DNA from: Ditylenchus dipsaci | Taxonomy: Eukaryota; Nematoda; Chromadorea; Rhabditida; Anguinidae | Assembly: GCA_004194705.1 (NCBI GenBank) | Contig: SADC01000504.1 | Span: 1-64,000 of the forward strand | Length of the DNA stretch: 64,000 nucleotides | Reading direction: 5' to 3' | Shown: positions 11,220 to 23,500 of the stretch, one piece after another | Position numbering within the stretch: the stretch's first letter is position 1 | Layout: the number at the start of each line of letters is the position of its first letter | The notes under the pieces: generated by a model | Databases searched by the model: none | What the model saw: only the letters and a program-made list of their open reading frames with translations | Told to the model about the DNA's origin: nothing | Position numbers and translations under genes: made by a program

Positions 11220-14200
11220 ATGTGCTTATTAATTAGTGGAATATTTTTCTTATTTTTATCCTCCACGTTAGCTTCTTACTGTGGCCAATCTGCAATTCCT
11301 TTCAGTTTTGAGGTCTATTTATTTCCTAGGGCTCAATTATGGTGTAAACTACCCTCGGCCAAGAATTCACCAAATAAAAAGTTTGATAAAAGCTGGGAAA
11401 TCCATAATTTTTTGTCGAGTCGCGTAGTCTTGATTACAAACCACTAAAGTCACTAATGCTCCGTCTTACTTTAAAAATACACATAAAATGCATTTTTGCG
11501 CCAAAAATCGTTGTCAAAGTTTTTTGCTGTTGTTTACGTTAATGACTTTCACATGATGTTTTAGCGGATATAAAAATTTCAAAGCCAGCGATCTTTAAAT
11601 TCAAAACACTGAAAAATGTAGAAATTAACTAGGTCAACCAATACAAGGAGAAAAGTGCAATTTAATTTTACAATTTTTCTAGGCCCTCGCTAATGGTCAA
11701 CCTATCCTTGGATGTGCTCGTCCTGGCTGTTTTGGCTGGAACGCTGATGGTAAACGTTCGGCTGACTCTGCGTGAGTTATTTTTTCGCAAATTGTCAGGT
11801 ACTTATTCAGTGGGTACCAGTCCTTGTACTTTCTAGCCTACATCGCATAATTGTTTTAGTGGTTTTTGGAATACAAATCGAAAACCTTATTTTTTCTAAT
11901 GTATGAAAATACTAAATACACGGCAATATCGGAACAATACGTAAAATTGTCTTAATTTTCTGAAAAATCGACAAAAAATATATTCATTAATATTATTTAT
12001 GATTTGTTGGCATAAATTAATCATTTCACATCTATCTAATAAATTCGAACCACATAAAACCAAAACTTTTTCCAGAAAGCTAGAATTTGACAAAGTAAGG
12101 GTACCAACCGAAAAAGTACTTATTTTTAGTGTACAATAGCTTAAATTTTTTGCATTAAGTCAGTTCTATCGTGTCGGTAAAGTAGCTGACGGATATCTAA
12201 GAAGTTCTGATGCAAAAGGTCCAATCGTCAAAAATGCAACTGGTTTCCGACCTCAATACTCGGTAAACTTCATTTTGGTTTGATCAAGTGCCATGAACAA
12301 TGTTGTATACCGTATTTACTGTATTAACTCCCCATGAGGACTTAATACAGTAAATACGGTAAGCTATATTCATAGATTTCTCGAGAAATGACAAAATGTT
12401 TCAAATTTATCTTCATCGATACTTTGATTTAATAGAACGTCGGCATTGAATTTTCTCACTGCTGCCGTGCTTGCAAGCAGTAAGAATTGTTTTTCGCTTC
12501 GTCTTCAGCTTCGTCTCTTTGCTTCCGGCTTATTATTACTCTTTATCCGTTGGGTTAAATTCTATATGGTATTTTTTTCATCGAGAATTTCCACCGTTTG
12601 TTTTGAAGTTTTGAATTTTGTTTTGAATTTTGGTTTTTTTAGTTTTGAATTTTGTCTAACTGTAATTTTTATTAGGAATTTTAGGAATTCGACATGATGA
12701 AATAATTATCTAGGTCACCCCATTAGTTAACCACAGACTAGTTAACTATAGACTGGTCAACTGTAAATAAGTTAACCATAAATAGGTTTATTATATATAA
12801 GTTAACTATAGACTGGTTGACTTTAGACTATGCTAGGTCAAACCGAAATTTTTGTTTTGATGTTTAAAAAAAATCTAAACTTTATATGTCTTGTCACTTA
12901 CGAAAGAAGAATTTAATACAGGCTTTACGCTATAGTCCGAAAATTAGTAAACCATTTTTTCTTTTTTTTTCTGTGAATATTTTTTTCAATTTCATATCAT
13001 GTTTTTAAACATAGAAGTTTTTAAACATAAAAAGATTATATAATTTTCATACTTCATCGAATTTCATATTTAATTAAAATAAAAAATCTGACGCTGAATT
13101 TAGATTTGTGACCAATCCTATATCTCTGACCACTGTTCTGATGCCTCTTGGGTTGGCGGTCTTGCTCCTACAGCAACTATTGAACCTAAAAATGCGTAAT
13201 TCTTTTGTCTCTTCAACTCTTTACATAATATGAAGCAGAAAAAATTTAGTCTTAAATTAATGTGCTGCTCCTACAACAAATTGTCAGAGTCAGTGGATGA
13301 AGGAAGAGTTGAGATTAGGCCAGGCCAGGTAATTAAAGGAGGAGAAGTCAAAAATAGTCAAGGCAGACAAAGCTCATTTGAATATATTGCTAATGTGCAG
13401 AGATTGTTCGATAGAAATGGGTTTGCTTTTTGTTTTTTTCTACTGAAATATCGTCGATATTATCTTTATAGAGTAGTGTACATTTTGACAATGAAAAAAT
13501 TTCCGTGTGTTCCAGAACCTATTGCTCTGATTTCAGGAAGTAACATTTTTGTTTAATTTTTAAATTCTTAAGCATAAGGAAATACTGAAGCGACAAGATA
13601 ATCTTTACATTTTGAACAGCGATAAATTGCTCTGACTCAATCCTGGCTTTTTCCCTGGCTCAATCTATCCATCATTTCTATTTTCACAGATCGACCTGCT
13701 TTGTTGATTAAAATTTAGTTAGTATACTATGTGAGAAAAATTTTTGGACGTGGCTGTCACTACTCTATAGTCTAACAGATGATCTGGATATCAAAAAATC
13801 CAAAACCACAGGAGTGACCGAGCCAAAGTTGTAGTCCAAAACGAAAAAACGAACCGAACAATTGAGGACTTCATCGGGTCCAACATCGGGTAAATTGTTC
13901 CGCGTTGTGGTACGCGAGTAAATTGGAGCAAATGACACGAGCTAAATAAAAAAGGGCAAGATAAGTTATGTGATTTGATTTTTGAAAAATAGGCAAGAAA
14001 AAATGGAAAAAGGGCGAGAATTCAGACTCTAGCGGAAAAAATTCAGTAAAATCTTACAAAAAAGTAATTTTTTAGTTGAATCAGACACCGCTGATTTCCT
14101 AATTGACAATATAAATGCTATGTCAGAGACTAAGCAATCAGAAATCACAGCAATAACTCCAAAGGCTCTGTTTAATGACCAGAAATTTGACTTGCCCAAC

Positions 14201-15715
14201 GACATGCCTCAGGTATGAGTGTGAAGTAATTTGGCTTGATTTAGAAAATTCTAATTTCTAGGAGCAAACTAATCGAAAATCAGAAGGTTAAAACTACAAA
14301 CAAATATTTAAATATATCAGAATTTTTACTAGATGTTCCTCAGTCCCTTAACGCTGTAAACCGGCCTCTGACGCGAGTTCGTCTTGGTATTCCATCTGCC
14401 AAGCCGATGGTTGATGACGTAGTTACTGTCAACACTGAGGTCGCAATGCCGCCTAACAAAGTAGTTTATCCTGTAGATGCTAAAGCAACTGACTACCAAA
14501 AAACTGTCTTACCGGCGAACCCAAATCAGGTAAGCGAAAATATAAACAAAGGAACATAGTCATCTATTCTTAATTGCCCCCACCAATTCGAAAAAATATT
14601 TCCTAATCATTGAACTTCCGTACGGATTTTTCAACTTCGTTTCTATTAAAACAAGGCCCAGAATTTGATTTTTGGTAGAGTTCTGTTAGAAAACAACTTG
14701 AAAAATCCTTACTCAATGATTAGAGAAAAAAATTCTTTAAGATATGTTTCGCATTATATTTTCAATTTTGACGAAAAACAGAATGCAATATGAAAATTGG
14801 CACTGAATAATTTTGACCACCAGCTGGTTTCAACAATTTTTTATATAATTTTTGATAATTTCAGTTAGGTTTTTTTTAATTTAGTCCAGGATCAAATATT
14901 TTAGGAATCTTTTTTGTAAATAACTACAGTTTTGACCTTGAAAATTACTGCATTTTTTTAAAAAAGATACTGAGTCATTAAGAATCGCAAGTGTTATAGA
15001 TGCGAAGTGAACTAAAAAGTGCATTAAATTTATTTTTTAGCAAATTTCATCTATGCAAAAGCCATCGCAAACTTCTAATAGCCAGTCTTCTTTGCCATCT
15101 AACCAGCAATACTCTCCAAATCAGAGTCAACAATACAACAACAACCAACAGCGATACCCTTACTCTCAAACTCAATCTCAACAGCAATCCTTTTACGACA
15201 ACCAACAAGCTACCATGCAAGCCATGCAGTCCATGTTGGACCCTCTGGGAATGTTCCGTAATTTAGGTCTTCAGCCCGCCAGCAATCAACAATATTCTCC
15301 ACTGTCTTTTTCACAACCCGCACAAACAGCTCAGCAATTTGGAACTGTGGCCACCATTTTCCCTTCTTTACCTTGGCAACTCCAGCTCCCTTTCCAAGCG
15401 CTAGGTTGGCTGCTCAAGCAGCAGTAGCCAATGGAATTTCTACCTACAAAGGTGAACACCCTAACAACAGTGCAGCCATGGGACCAAAAGCAAACCAGCA
15501 ATATGAGGTAGTTGAAGTAGTAGACTCTGAGCCGGTTAATGGATTTTCCATGCCCAGAATTCCGACTCCGGAGGAGATTGAAAATGCGGTAAGAATTTTT
15601 TGTTGTCAGATTGGTTTTTAAAAGCTTCGAATAAATACTTATTTAGCTACCACCTGCTTCTAAACGTTTGATTGCCACTGTTACAAACTTGCTAGGATAT
15701 AACAGATTTGTTTAA
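11220..15715 (+). CDS. wrt: Warthog (hedgehog-related) secreted protein with Gln-rich tail
   Basis: Hand-built exons are 11220-11312, 11683-11771, 12160-12262, 13104-13195, 13250-13420, 13472-13539, 14076-14212, 14262-14286, 14333-14529, 15041-15588 and 15647-15715; all internal junctions keep phase. The protein opens with a signal peptide (MCLLISGIFFLFLSSTLAS). The Wart domain follows: CGQSAIPFS, ANGQPILGCARPGCFGW, AQFYRVGKVADGYLRSSD, SDASWVGGLAPT, KLMCCSYNKLSESVDEG, RPGQVIKGGEV, SSFEYIANVQ, and VVYILTMKKFPCVPEP. Wart domains are known from nematode hedgehog-related proteins, which are secreted and cuticle- or epidermis-associated. The C-terminal part is Pro/Gln/Asn-rich (NQQYSPNQSQQYNNN) and no Hog autoprocessing domain is seen. 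The frame slips by one base near 15345-15372: upstream it would stop at 15425, downstream ATPAPFPSARLAAQAAV continues to the last exon. A base error, a very short intron or a real mutation are all possible. An AATAAA lies at 15750. Confidence 0.85.
12308..12361. mobile_element. Minimal TACCGTA palindrome in wrt intron
   Basis: This 54-bp near-perfect palindrome reads TACCGTATTTACTGTATTAA ... TTAATACAGTAAATACGGTA. It is the two ends of the same family seen full-length at 57922-58187, with almost the whole interior removed. It lies in the intron between 12262 and 13104. Confidence 0.85.
12718..12831. repeat. Short degenerate 15-bp array related to the left-edge satellite
   Basis: About seven 15-bp units of the form GTTAACTATAGACTG lie head to tail (GTTAACCACAGACTA, GTTAACTATAGACTG, GTCAACTGTAAATAA and so on). 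Period and motif match the 15-mers of the 1-1840 satellite. The array is in an intron of the Warthog-type gene. Confidence 0.8.
14572..14720. mobile_element. Foldback MITE copy in wrt intron
   Basis: The inverted arms CCTAATCATTGAACTTCCGT and its diverged complement near 14700-14716 (ACTCAATGATTAG) match the family seen at 25731-25969, 26730-26890 and 63476-63990. Confidence 0.6.
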
Positions 15716-15965
15716 AGTAAAAAAACTATTAAAAAAATGTGTTAATATTAATAAAAGTGTTCATTGCCAGTTTTGTAAAAATAAATTATGTTTTTTTTAA
15801 TCAATGAGAAATTATAATAAAAATGTTGCAATATAAACAAAAATTTCTCAAAAGGAAAAGTAAGAATATCAGAATTGAAAAAGATCTTCAAACAACGTGT
15901 TATATTCACACAGAATGCAGGTTATGTACTACATAATGTTTGTCCTTCAAAAAATACTTTCATTC

Positions 15966-16050
15966 AACCATAGGTTGATTAACAATAGACTAGTTAACTG
16001 TAGGCTCGTTAACTATCAACTTTGATGGATTAACTATAAATTTTAAATAA
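15966..16050. repeat. Third degenerate 15-bp array
   Basis: Five to six units with a 15-bp period (GGTTGATTAACAATA, GACTAGTTAACTGTA, GGCTCGTTAACTATC ...) lie just downstream of the Warthog-type gene. They share the GTTAACTATAGAC core of the left-edge satellite. Confidence 0.75.
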
Positions 16051-16496
16051 AGCTAACCAACTGAAATTGTGAGCTTAGGAGCGAGTTGACCGTTGCGGTC
16101 CAAACTGCTGAAAAAAAATTCAGAAAAAAGCAGGCAGGACCAAGACGTTTTTAAATGTATTCCGTATGGAGTAAAGAAAACTTCAATTAGTGTTATAAAA
16201 AACCGTCACTCACCAAAAACATGTTTTCTACACGTTTGAAGTCTTAAAACACACACAAAAAAGTTAAAAATACTTTTTGCGAGGAATTGCTATACTATAT
16301 ACTCCGGCTTTTACTTTTTTCTTTCTTTTTCCCCATAAGAAAAAAATAAATTTTGTGTATTCCTATTTATTATAATCAGTTTCGCCAAAAAAAAGCTACA
16401 GGGTTCTCCATTATTGTGTTACTGTTTTCTTTTTTATTCCTTGTTTTCCGACTGATATTTGCTTCTATTTTAAAGAGTTGACTGTGACGGACGGCC

Positions 16497-16872
16497 ATCA
16501 ACTGACCACCATTTTTTCCGGAATATTGAAACTTTTGATTAAAAATCGACAATTTTGACAGTAAAAGTTTCGAAAAATAGTTTCTAGAAAACCAAAATCT
16601 CTTCTTGAATCAGAATCTGTTGAGATCAGGTCCGAAAAATTTCAGGAAGCTGAGATAGCTTTTAAAGTAGGAAAGTGGTCCAAATTTGCTGTGTGGTCTA
16701 CTCAAAATACCAATATCTCAGCTTTTTGATATTTTTCAGACCTGATCTCAACGGATTCGAATTCAGAATGAGATTTTGGTGTTAGGGGACTTTCCGAAAA
16801 TTTTTACTATCAAAATTGTGGAATATAAAAAGAAAGTTTCTAATCTTCAAAAAAAAATGGTGGTCAGTTGAT
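16497..16872. mobile_element. Long palindromic MITE
   Basis: The ends ATCAACTGACCACCATTTTT and the complement ending at 16872 are inverted, and the arms remain paired inward (CCAAAATCTC ... GAGATTTTGG; GATCAGGTC ... GACCTGATC). It looks like a full-length foldback element without coding capacity. No clear target duplication is visible. Confidence 0.75.
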
Positions 16873-16963
16873 ATTTTACCGAGTGTGACATACAAAAATA
16901 ATAAAAAACACAATTGAGAAAAAATTAAAAAAATGGTTAAATTTCCGAAATGTTTTGACATAC

Positions 16964-17064
16964 AGTCCAATTTCGATAAACCGACACCCCTGGGGACCAG
17001 CTTGGGGCGCCGGTTTATCGAGAGTGCCAATTTATCGGGGCGCTGGTTTATTGAGAGTGGACTG
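16964..17064. mobile_element. pogo-type MITE
   Basis: The ends CAGTCCAATTTCGATAAACC and TTATTGAGAGTGGACTG are inverted and flanked by TA on both sides, the hallmark of pogo/Tigger insertion. It is 101 bp with no coding sequence. Minus-strand frames overlapping it are artefacts. Confidence 0.8.
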
Positions 17065-17551
17065 TATCTGTAAATTAGTGAACTTATAATCACACTAGCC
17101 AAATGACGGGTGACAAGTGAGTGCATATATTGCAAGCAGGGGCTGGCTTGTGTTCAGCTTCTACTCAAAAATACTAGCTCTCGTCTGCCTCTTTCTTGTG
17201 ATCTTTTTGGTCAGGCATCAAGTATTTCATATTTTTATTCTTACTAGCTTTTGGTTAAGTCGTTTTTGTGTGTTGTAGCCATAAACTTGATAGCCAGAAA
17301 GAAAGAAGGAAGACTCAATTTACAAACAAACAATTAAAAACCTTTTTTAATCTTTGAATTACAAAAAATATGTAAAAACACAACAAAAACAAACATGTAA
17401 TTATCAAAAATTAAACATAATTTTATTAGCAGCAGTGGGTAGTTCATTAATAGTAGCTGCATCAATGCTTTGAAAGGAGATATTTTTTGTCTTCTAATCT
17501 GCGGTGTGGAAGATAAAGACGAGTCCACATCGTCTGCAAACACTTTGATGG
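17065..17551. other. 3' flank of the minus-strand GPCR gene
   Basis: This 3' side of the GPCR last exon holds a minus-strand AATAAA at about 17419-17424 (seen as TTTATT on plus), a candidate poly(A) signal about 130 nt after the stop. Nothing else was recognised. Confidence 0.4.
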
Positions 17552-20500
17552 TCATTGATTTGAAGAGGATTTAATGGAAGACTTCAAAGAATAGTCATCC
17601 GAAGAATCAGTTGGATTAAACCGTTGTGAAGGAGTAAAAGACGATGTTTTTCGTCTTTCATGAAGCCGGCTGGCACTTCTAAAAAGAAAAATTACACTTT
17701 TTTTGGCTTATATGTATTCACACTCTTCCTTCAAAAAGTTGCCTTATTCCCCCTGTTGACTTTTTTTGAAATTTTTTTTGAAATTTTCCTCAGTCAACCC
17801 TGTGGTTTTTTACGAATTTTTTCACTTCTTTATTGCACTTTCATGTTTCTTGCCTCATTGTGACCCTTTGTACATTATTCCGCCACTAATATATACTTTC
17901 TTCTAACATAGGATTTTCGTTGTCCAATGAAAATGACTCCAAAAATACAATATCTCCCACTCTTATTACTTTGCATAACAAGCAATGTCAAAACTTGTGT
18001 TACAAATGAAAATTGTCGGAGAATTTTTCATTTTATAAAAAAAAATACTAAAAGAAGAGGTGGAGCTAGGGTTGTGAAATGGTAAGTCACCGTGGTAAGT
18101 CACCAGTAAGTCACCAGTAAGTCACCGGTGACTTACCAAGGCTTCCAAGAGTCACTTAAACTCGGTGACTTATTTTTAAAATTTTCATCGTTATTGAAAA
18201 ATGATTTTTGGCTGTGTTTTCTTTGTTAAGAAATTTTTAATCTTGCATTTTCTGTCTTTATCGCTTCCTTTTTTGCTTGCATGTTCGGTCCGCTCGAATA
18301 TTTCTGACTGGTTTTTCTAGTAGGCAACCTCCTAATCTTTCCTGTTTTAAAAAGAAAGATCATGCCAAAATCATTCACCTAGAGCTGGAACTATTTCACA
18401 AAGAGGGATGAAACAATCGATGGCAAAAAGAAGATAGTTGGCTACTGTCAATTCGGCAATGCGAACTGTGCCGTTTTGCAAGCTGGGCCTATGTGGACAA
18501 CGCTGGCAAACAGGAGAAACATCTGCAGGTTTATCATCAATGATCAACTGGATTTCAGGCACTGTACTGAATTTTAGAGTTGGAAAAAGGTTGGCGCTGA
18601 AACAAGGGTGCAGATCGATCGATTGTCAAAGAAAGCGAGTGGAAAACCTCTGAAGAAAGTAGCCAAGGAGTCCGAGGAGCACAGCGCGCGTCCGAGCACA
18701 CCAGCGATCAAGGGCTTTTTCGATAACATCAGTAGGGAGGATCAAGATGAAACCGATATTCTTCTCACCAGGGTTGGTCTTTGAAATGTTCTTTGACCAT
18801 GATCACCATCTGATAGTTACTTCACAGGCATTTACCACCGGTAACATCGCTCCAAATTTTCTCGACAATCCCTTCTTCCAGCAATTTGTGGCTAAGCTCC
18901 GTCCGTCGTACAAACTTCCATCCAGAGAATACAAGTTTTCGAAAGTCCTCGTGCCTGCTGAGTACAATCGAGTCAAGATAAATCTGGAGGAGGCGACAAA
19001 CAATGTTTGCCTTTGTAGCAATTTGAGCTTGGTTATTATTGCTATTTACCTTAAGGCTGATTTTCTTGCGATCTCATCAGATGGGTGGACGGATGTGCGC
19101 AAAAACTCTCTTATCAACGTTGTGGTGCATGCTCCGAGGCCCTTTCTGTTTGAAACCATCGATGCAACCTCTTCTGAAGTAGATGGGAGATCCAAAGAAC
19201 TGAGCATAGTGGTAAATTCTCACTTAATTTGGATTCTTATTTCAATGTTTGCTTCAGGAAACTACATTGCCAATCTCCTTGCCGAGCAAATCATCAAATT
19301 CCGATCTCTGCGGCACCGACAGAAAGAAATTGGTCTCTCCGGTGCGGAATCCACACAAAGATTCGAAATCGGTATGGTCGTTTTTAATCCTTTGCAAAAA
19401 CACATAATGGTATTGTTGATTTAGAATGAAGGTCAACACCGCAAGGCAAGTTGTCTTCATCAAGCACAATCTACTCTTGGAATACGTCGGCCTGTTCAAG
19501 AAAATGAGCGTGTCGAGCCCCGATGTGAAGTAAGAAGAATCGGAAGCCGAAGATGAAAGAAATTCTTCTAATGAAGAAATATTTATGGATGATTTTGATT
19601 GAATCTGTTCCGGTATGTGTGATTGCAGCATTTTGTTTGGTGTCAAAAAGCTTTTGTCGATAAAAATTTGAACAGGCCCTTTTTGCTTTGGATAAGTCAC
19701 CGATATTTGGTGACTTACCGGTGAGTCACCGGTGACTTACCGGTGACTTACCAGAATTTTTAAGTCACCGGTGACTTCACAACCCTAGGTGAGCCAAGGC
19801 AATATTATCAAAAGTTGCAAAAAAAACAACAGGGGGGACCAAGGCAGCTTTTTCTTGGCAGAGGTGTGAGCCCATTTGTTCATCGTCCGCTCTTCTATAA
19901 AGCACTCTCTAGTGATTGACCTTAAGGATAAGTTGCAGTGCCCCTTGAAAATATCTAGAGAATTTCGAGTATCACAGGAGTACTATAAAAAAGGGTTGTA
20001 AAATGAAAATATTCTCTAGATACAGTCAACTCTCGCTATAACGGCACCCCACGGGACCGAGCCCAGGTGCCGTTATAGCGAGAGTTATAGCCGTTATAGT
20101 GGAGGTGCCGTTGTAACGACAGTTTTTGAACCAAAGATAATATGAGGTGCCGCTATATCGAGAGTCCGCTACATTGTGACTTATATCACACACCAAACAA
20201 TCGATTTCAAAATTTCATTCAAACGTAATATAACATCCAAAATATTATTAAACAGCCGAAAAATAATGTGTGAGTTTGCTTTGCTTCTGCGTTGGCCTGC
20301 GCTCTTCGTAAAAGCCTAGTACAGGGCATCGCTGTGCTTGAGAATGGCAGGATCGGCGTAGTTCTTCTCCACGAATCGCCAACGATATTTTAGGCACGCT
20401 GAGCCACACGAAGCACTTGCTCTTGCCATGTTTGAAGCGACCCCACATTGATTGTACCGGCTTCGCCTTGGCTCGTCTTGGAGAGGATTCCATGACGATT

Positions 20501-23500
20501 TTTGAACTTGGTCAGCCATCCCTCGCTTGCTTCGAATTTGATGATGTTGAGCGTTTTGGCGATTTCCTTGCTTTTTCCTAAAAATATCTAATGCGAAAGC
20601 AAAAAAGAAAACTAAAAGTCTACCTTCACAAGTTCACCGCTATTCGGAAGATTCTCGCTTCTGACTTGTTTTATCGAGAGCACGAGCTCGTCTTCCTTTT
20701 TCTCATGCATTGCCTGTGTGAGTCAAGCCCTTTTTGCACTGCCACCATCTTTAATTGACTTAAAAAATCGCTGCCTGTCTTTGAGAATATTGAATTGTTC
20801 GGCCAGCTTCGTTATTTGCAGCTGCTTCAATTGTTGCTTTCTTCACTCCCAGCTTGACAGCAAATCGCTTCCTAAGAGTAGCCATCGTGAACTAAAACAA
20901 AATAACGCGAGAGACGATAAGTACGCGCAAAAGAACGAGCTCAAATGAAATCGGGAAAAATATAACTGAGATAATTTTCGTACACAGAGAAATATAGCAT
21001 ATGGAGAAATTTTGTGGCAGAACTTTGCTTTTTTAATTTAGATGCCAAGATGTCAAAGTGCTTTATATAGAGAGTAAATTCATGGTACAAATCGTCCTCA
21101 AGGTGCCGTTGTAGTGGAAGTGCCGTTATACTGGGGCCGTTATAGCGAGAGTTGACTGTATCTAGATTTAGTCTTGACTTAAAACTGAGGCAAGATCTTC
21201 TGCATATTTTTTTAAAAATATTTGCCTGAACGGCGTGCTGAACAATTTTGTTGCTTTCTTTGCACAAATACATTTATTATGCAATTTCTAATGCGAACTT
21301 TGTTTTAGTTTTTCCTATTTGATTGGTGATCTATTTTACGATGGTTTTAATTAATTAGTAAGGTGAAATCGATTTAAAAGTCATGGTATTGTAAATAAAA
21401 TATTTTGCTGCGTGGTCATTCGAGTTATTTTTTAACCTTCTTTTGAATTCGCGTCTTTTTTTTAATTATGTTTATTTTGCAGTTTGGGACATACGTTTGA
21501 GCCCGCTCGCCTACCCTGAGTCTGAGCCTATATTAAAAAATGAAAAAACATGGATCAAACAGTTAAAAAAATTAAATTTGAAAAGGCGCTAATTTGAAAA
21601 GAAGCATAAAGTAACTCAAAACTTCCTATGCTGAGTCAATAATCCAAATGATATCACCATGACATTATCCAGACCCTACTATAGAATGTACCTTCAAGTG
21701 ATATAGGACAATGAGCGTCAAATTTTTTAAGAAAAAAGAAACGCGAAAAATAAAGTGTGATCGCTAGGTGGATTTGAACCTGAAACTCTGAAAAACAGGA
21801 AAAACCTTATGAACACCATTTGGCTTGTCGGGACTAACCAAGGGAAACGTAACAGAGAAGAGTAATTTATTAAGGGTGTGCGCTATAGAGAGAGGGACTG
21901 AATCAACCAAAAATTTTGACTATTGGGTAACATACCATTAGGTCCACTCCCACTTCTATCACTAGTATCAGCCGAAGAAGTCAAGCTCTGACGTTGAGCA
22001 TCGTCATTATTGCCAGTAGTTTGCATACCACTTGGTTCTCTGACCATATGGTTTAACTCCTGGTCAGTAGAGGAGCTAGCCCCTGGCTCTAGTCCTTCTC
22101 ACTGATAAGTAACTGCAAATTTTGAAATTTGAAACTTGATTACACAAAAATAGTCATTGAATTTAACTTTCCTGAGCAAAAAATACCACAAAATTTGAAA
22201 AAAAATCACCAATTTTTTTGCAAAAAGTAATTTTAATTTTTTTTGCAAAAAAACCTATAACTTTTTTATATTTTCAAAAGTTTTCACCTAGTTTCTGTTT
22301 CTCCTCTGTATGTGTACAGCCTGTTGCCTATGGGAATGTTGATCAAAAGCTGAAAAATAAAAAAAATTTTCGGCAGTAAAACTTTTCATACTTTATCACT
22401 AGGGTTGGACGCGGTCGGGTACCCGAACCGGGAACCGAACGAACCGGAGCTATTTTGGCAAAATTACCCGAACCGAGAACCGGGTGTGCAGGAACCGGAA
22501 GAACCGAGAACCGGGTCCAGGAACCGACCGGTTCCGGCTCCAAATAAGCATTGGATAGAATTGCTAATTTGAAAGTTTAATTTAAGTTTGAAGTTTAAAC
22601 TTTGAAAATTTCATTGAAGTTTGTAAGTCGAAAATTGTCTCAACAGGATCGTATTGTAAAATGGCACACAGTTGTTGCTAGGGTTGTGAAACGAGCATGT
22701 GCTCGAGCAGATTGGTCAATTTCGAGCATATGCTCGGCCCACAGTCAACCCTTGAAATAGAAACCAGTTAATTGTACAGTTAACGGTATGGTGGGGAAAA
22801 AATACAAAATACCAAAACTCATACAAAAATTTGTATGAGTTAATTTAGGTTTTGTATGACTTTTCAAAAAGATATACAAAATCTAAATTAACTCATACAA
22901 AATTTTGTATGAGTTTTGGTATTTTGTATTTTTCCCCACCATAGTTAACGGTCAAATATGTCGAGCATATTTCGAATACGCTCGAAAAAAACGCAAATGC
23001 TCGAGTATATGCTTCAAATCAATCTGCTCGAGCATGTTTACAACCCTAGTTATTTCTAAGTCATTTCTAAGTGTAGATTGTTGCTAGCAGGTTGCTAGCA
23101 GTGTTGTTATGATTAATTTGCCACTTTTTGTGTTCAGTAAACCTTATCTCGGTTGGTAATTTCATTGGAATTTCACCAGAAATCAGGGGGGGGGGGCCCC
23201 GGGGGGTAAGGAAAACACCCTTATTCAGGGCTCGTAATGAAAAATTTCGAAAAAAGGACATTTGGGTAAAAAAAAGATTTATTTCATTTAATCCAATGCT
23301 TAATGCTATTTTGAAGCGACAAAAAAAATTTTGACTAAGAACTTCAAAAATAAAAACGATTTTGGGTCCCGAAAAAGGACAAATCTTTTTAAAGGGCGGT
23401 AACGAACCTTGCCCTTATTCCATTGAAGGATAGGGCCAGGGTTCAAACTCACAATAAGGGTCTGAATTTTTTCTCATTGGTCTCCCTCGAGCTTCACGGA

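Noticed and set aside
21769..21782. T-arm-like GGTTCAAATCCACC (minus), possible tRNA
   Set aside because: No acceptor stem, D arm or anticodon arm could be folded around it.
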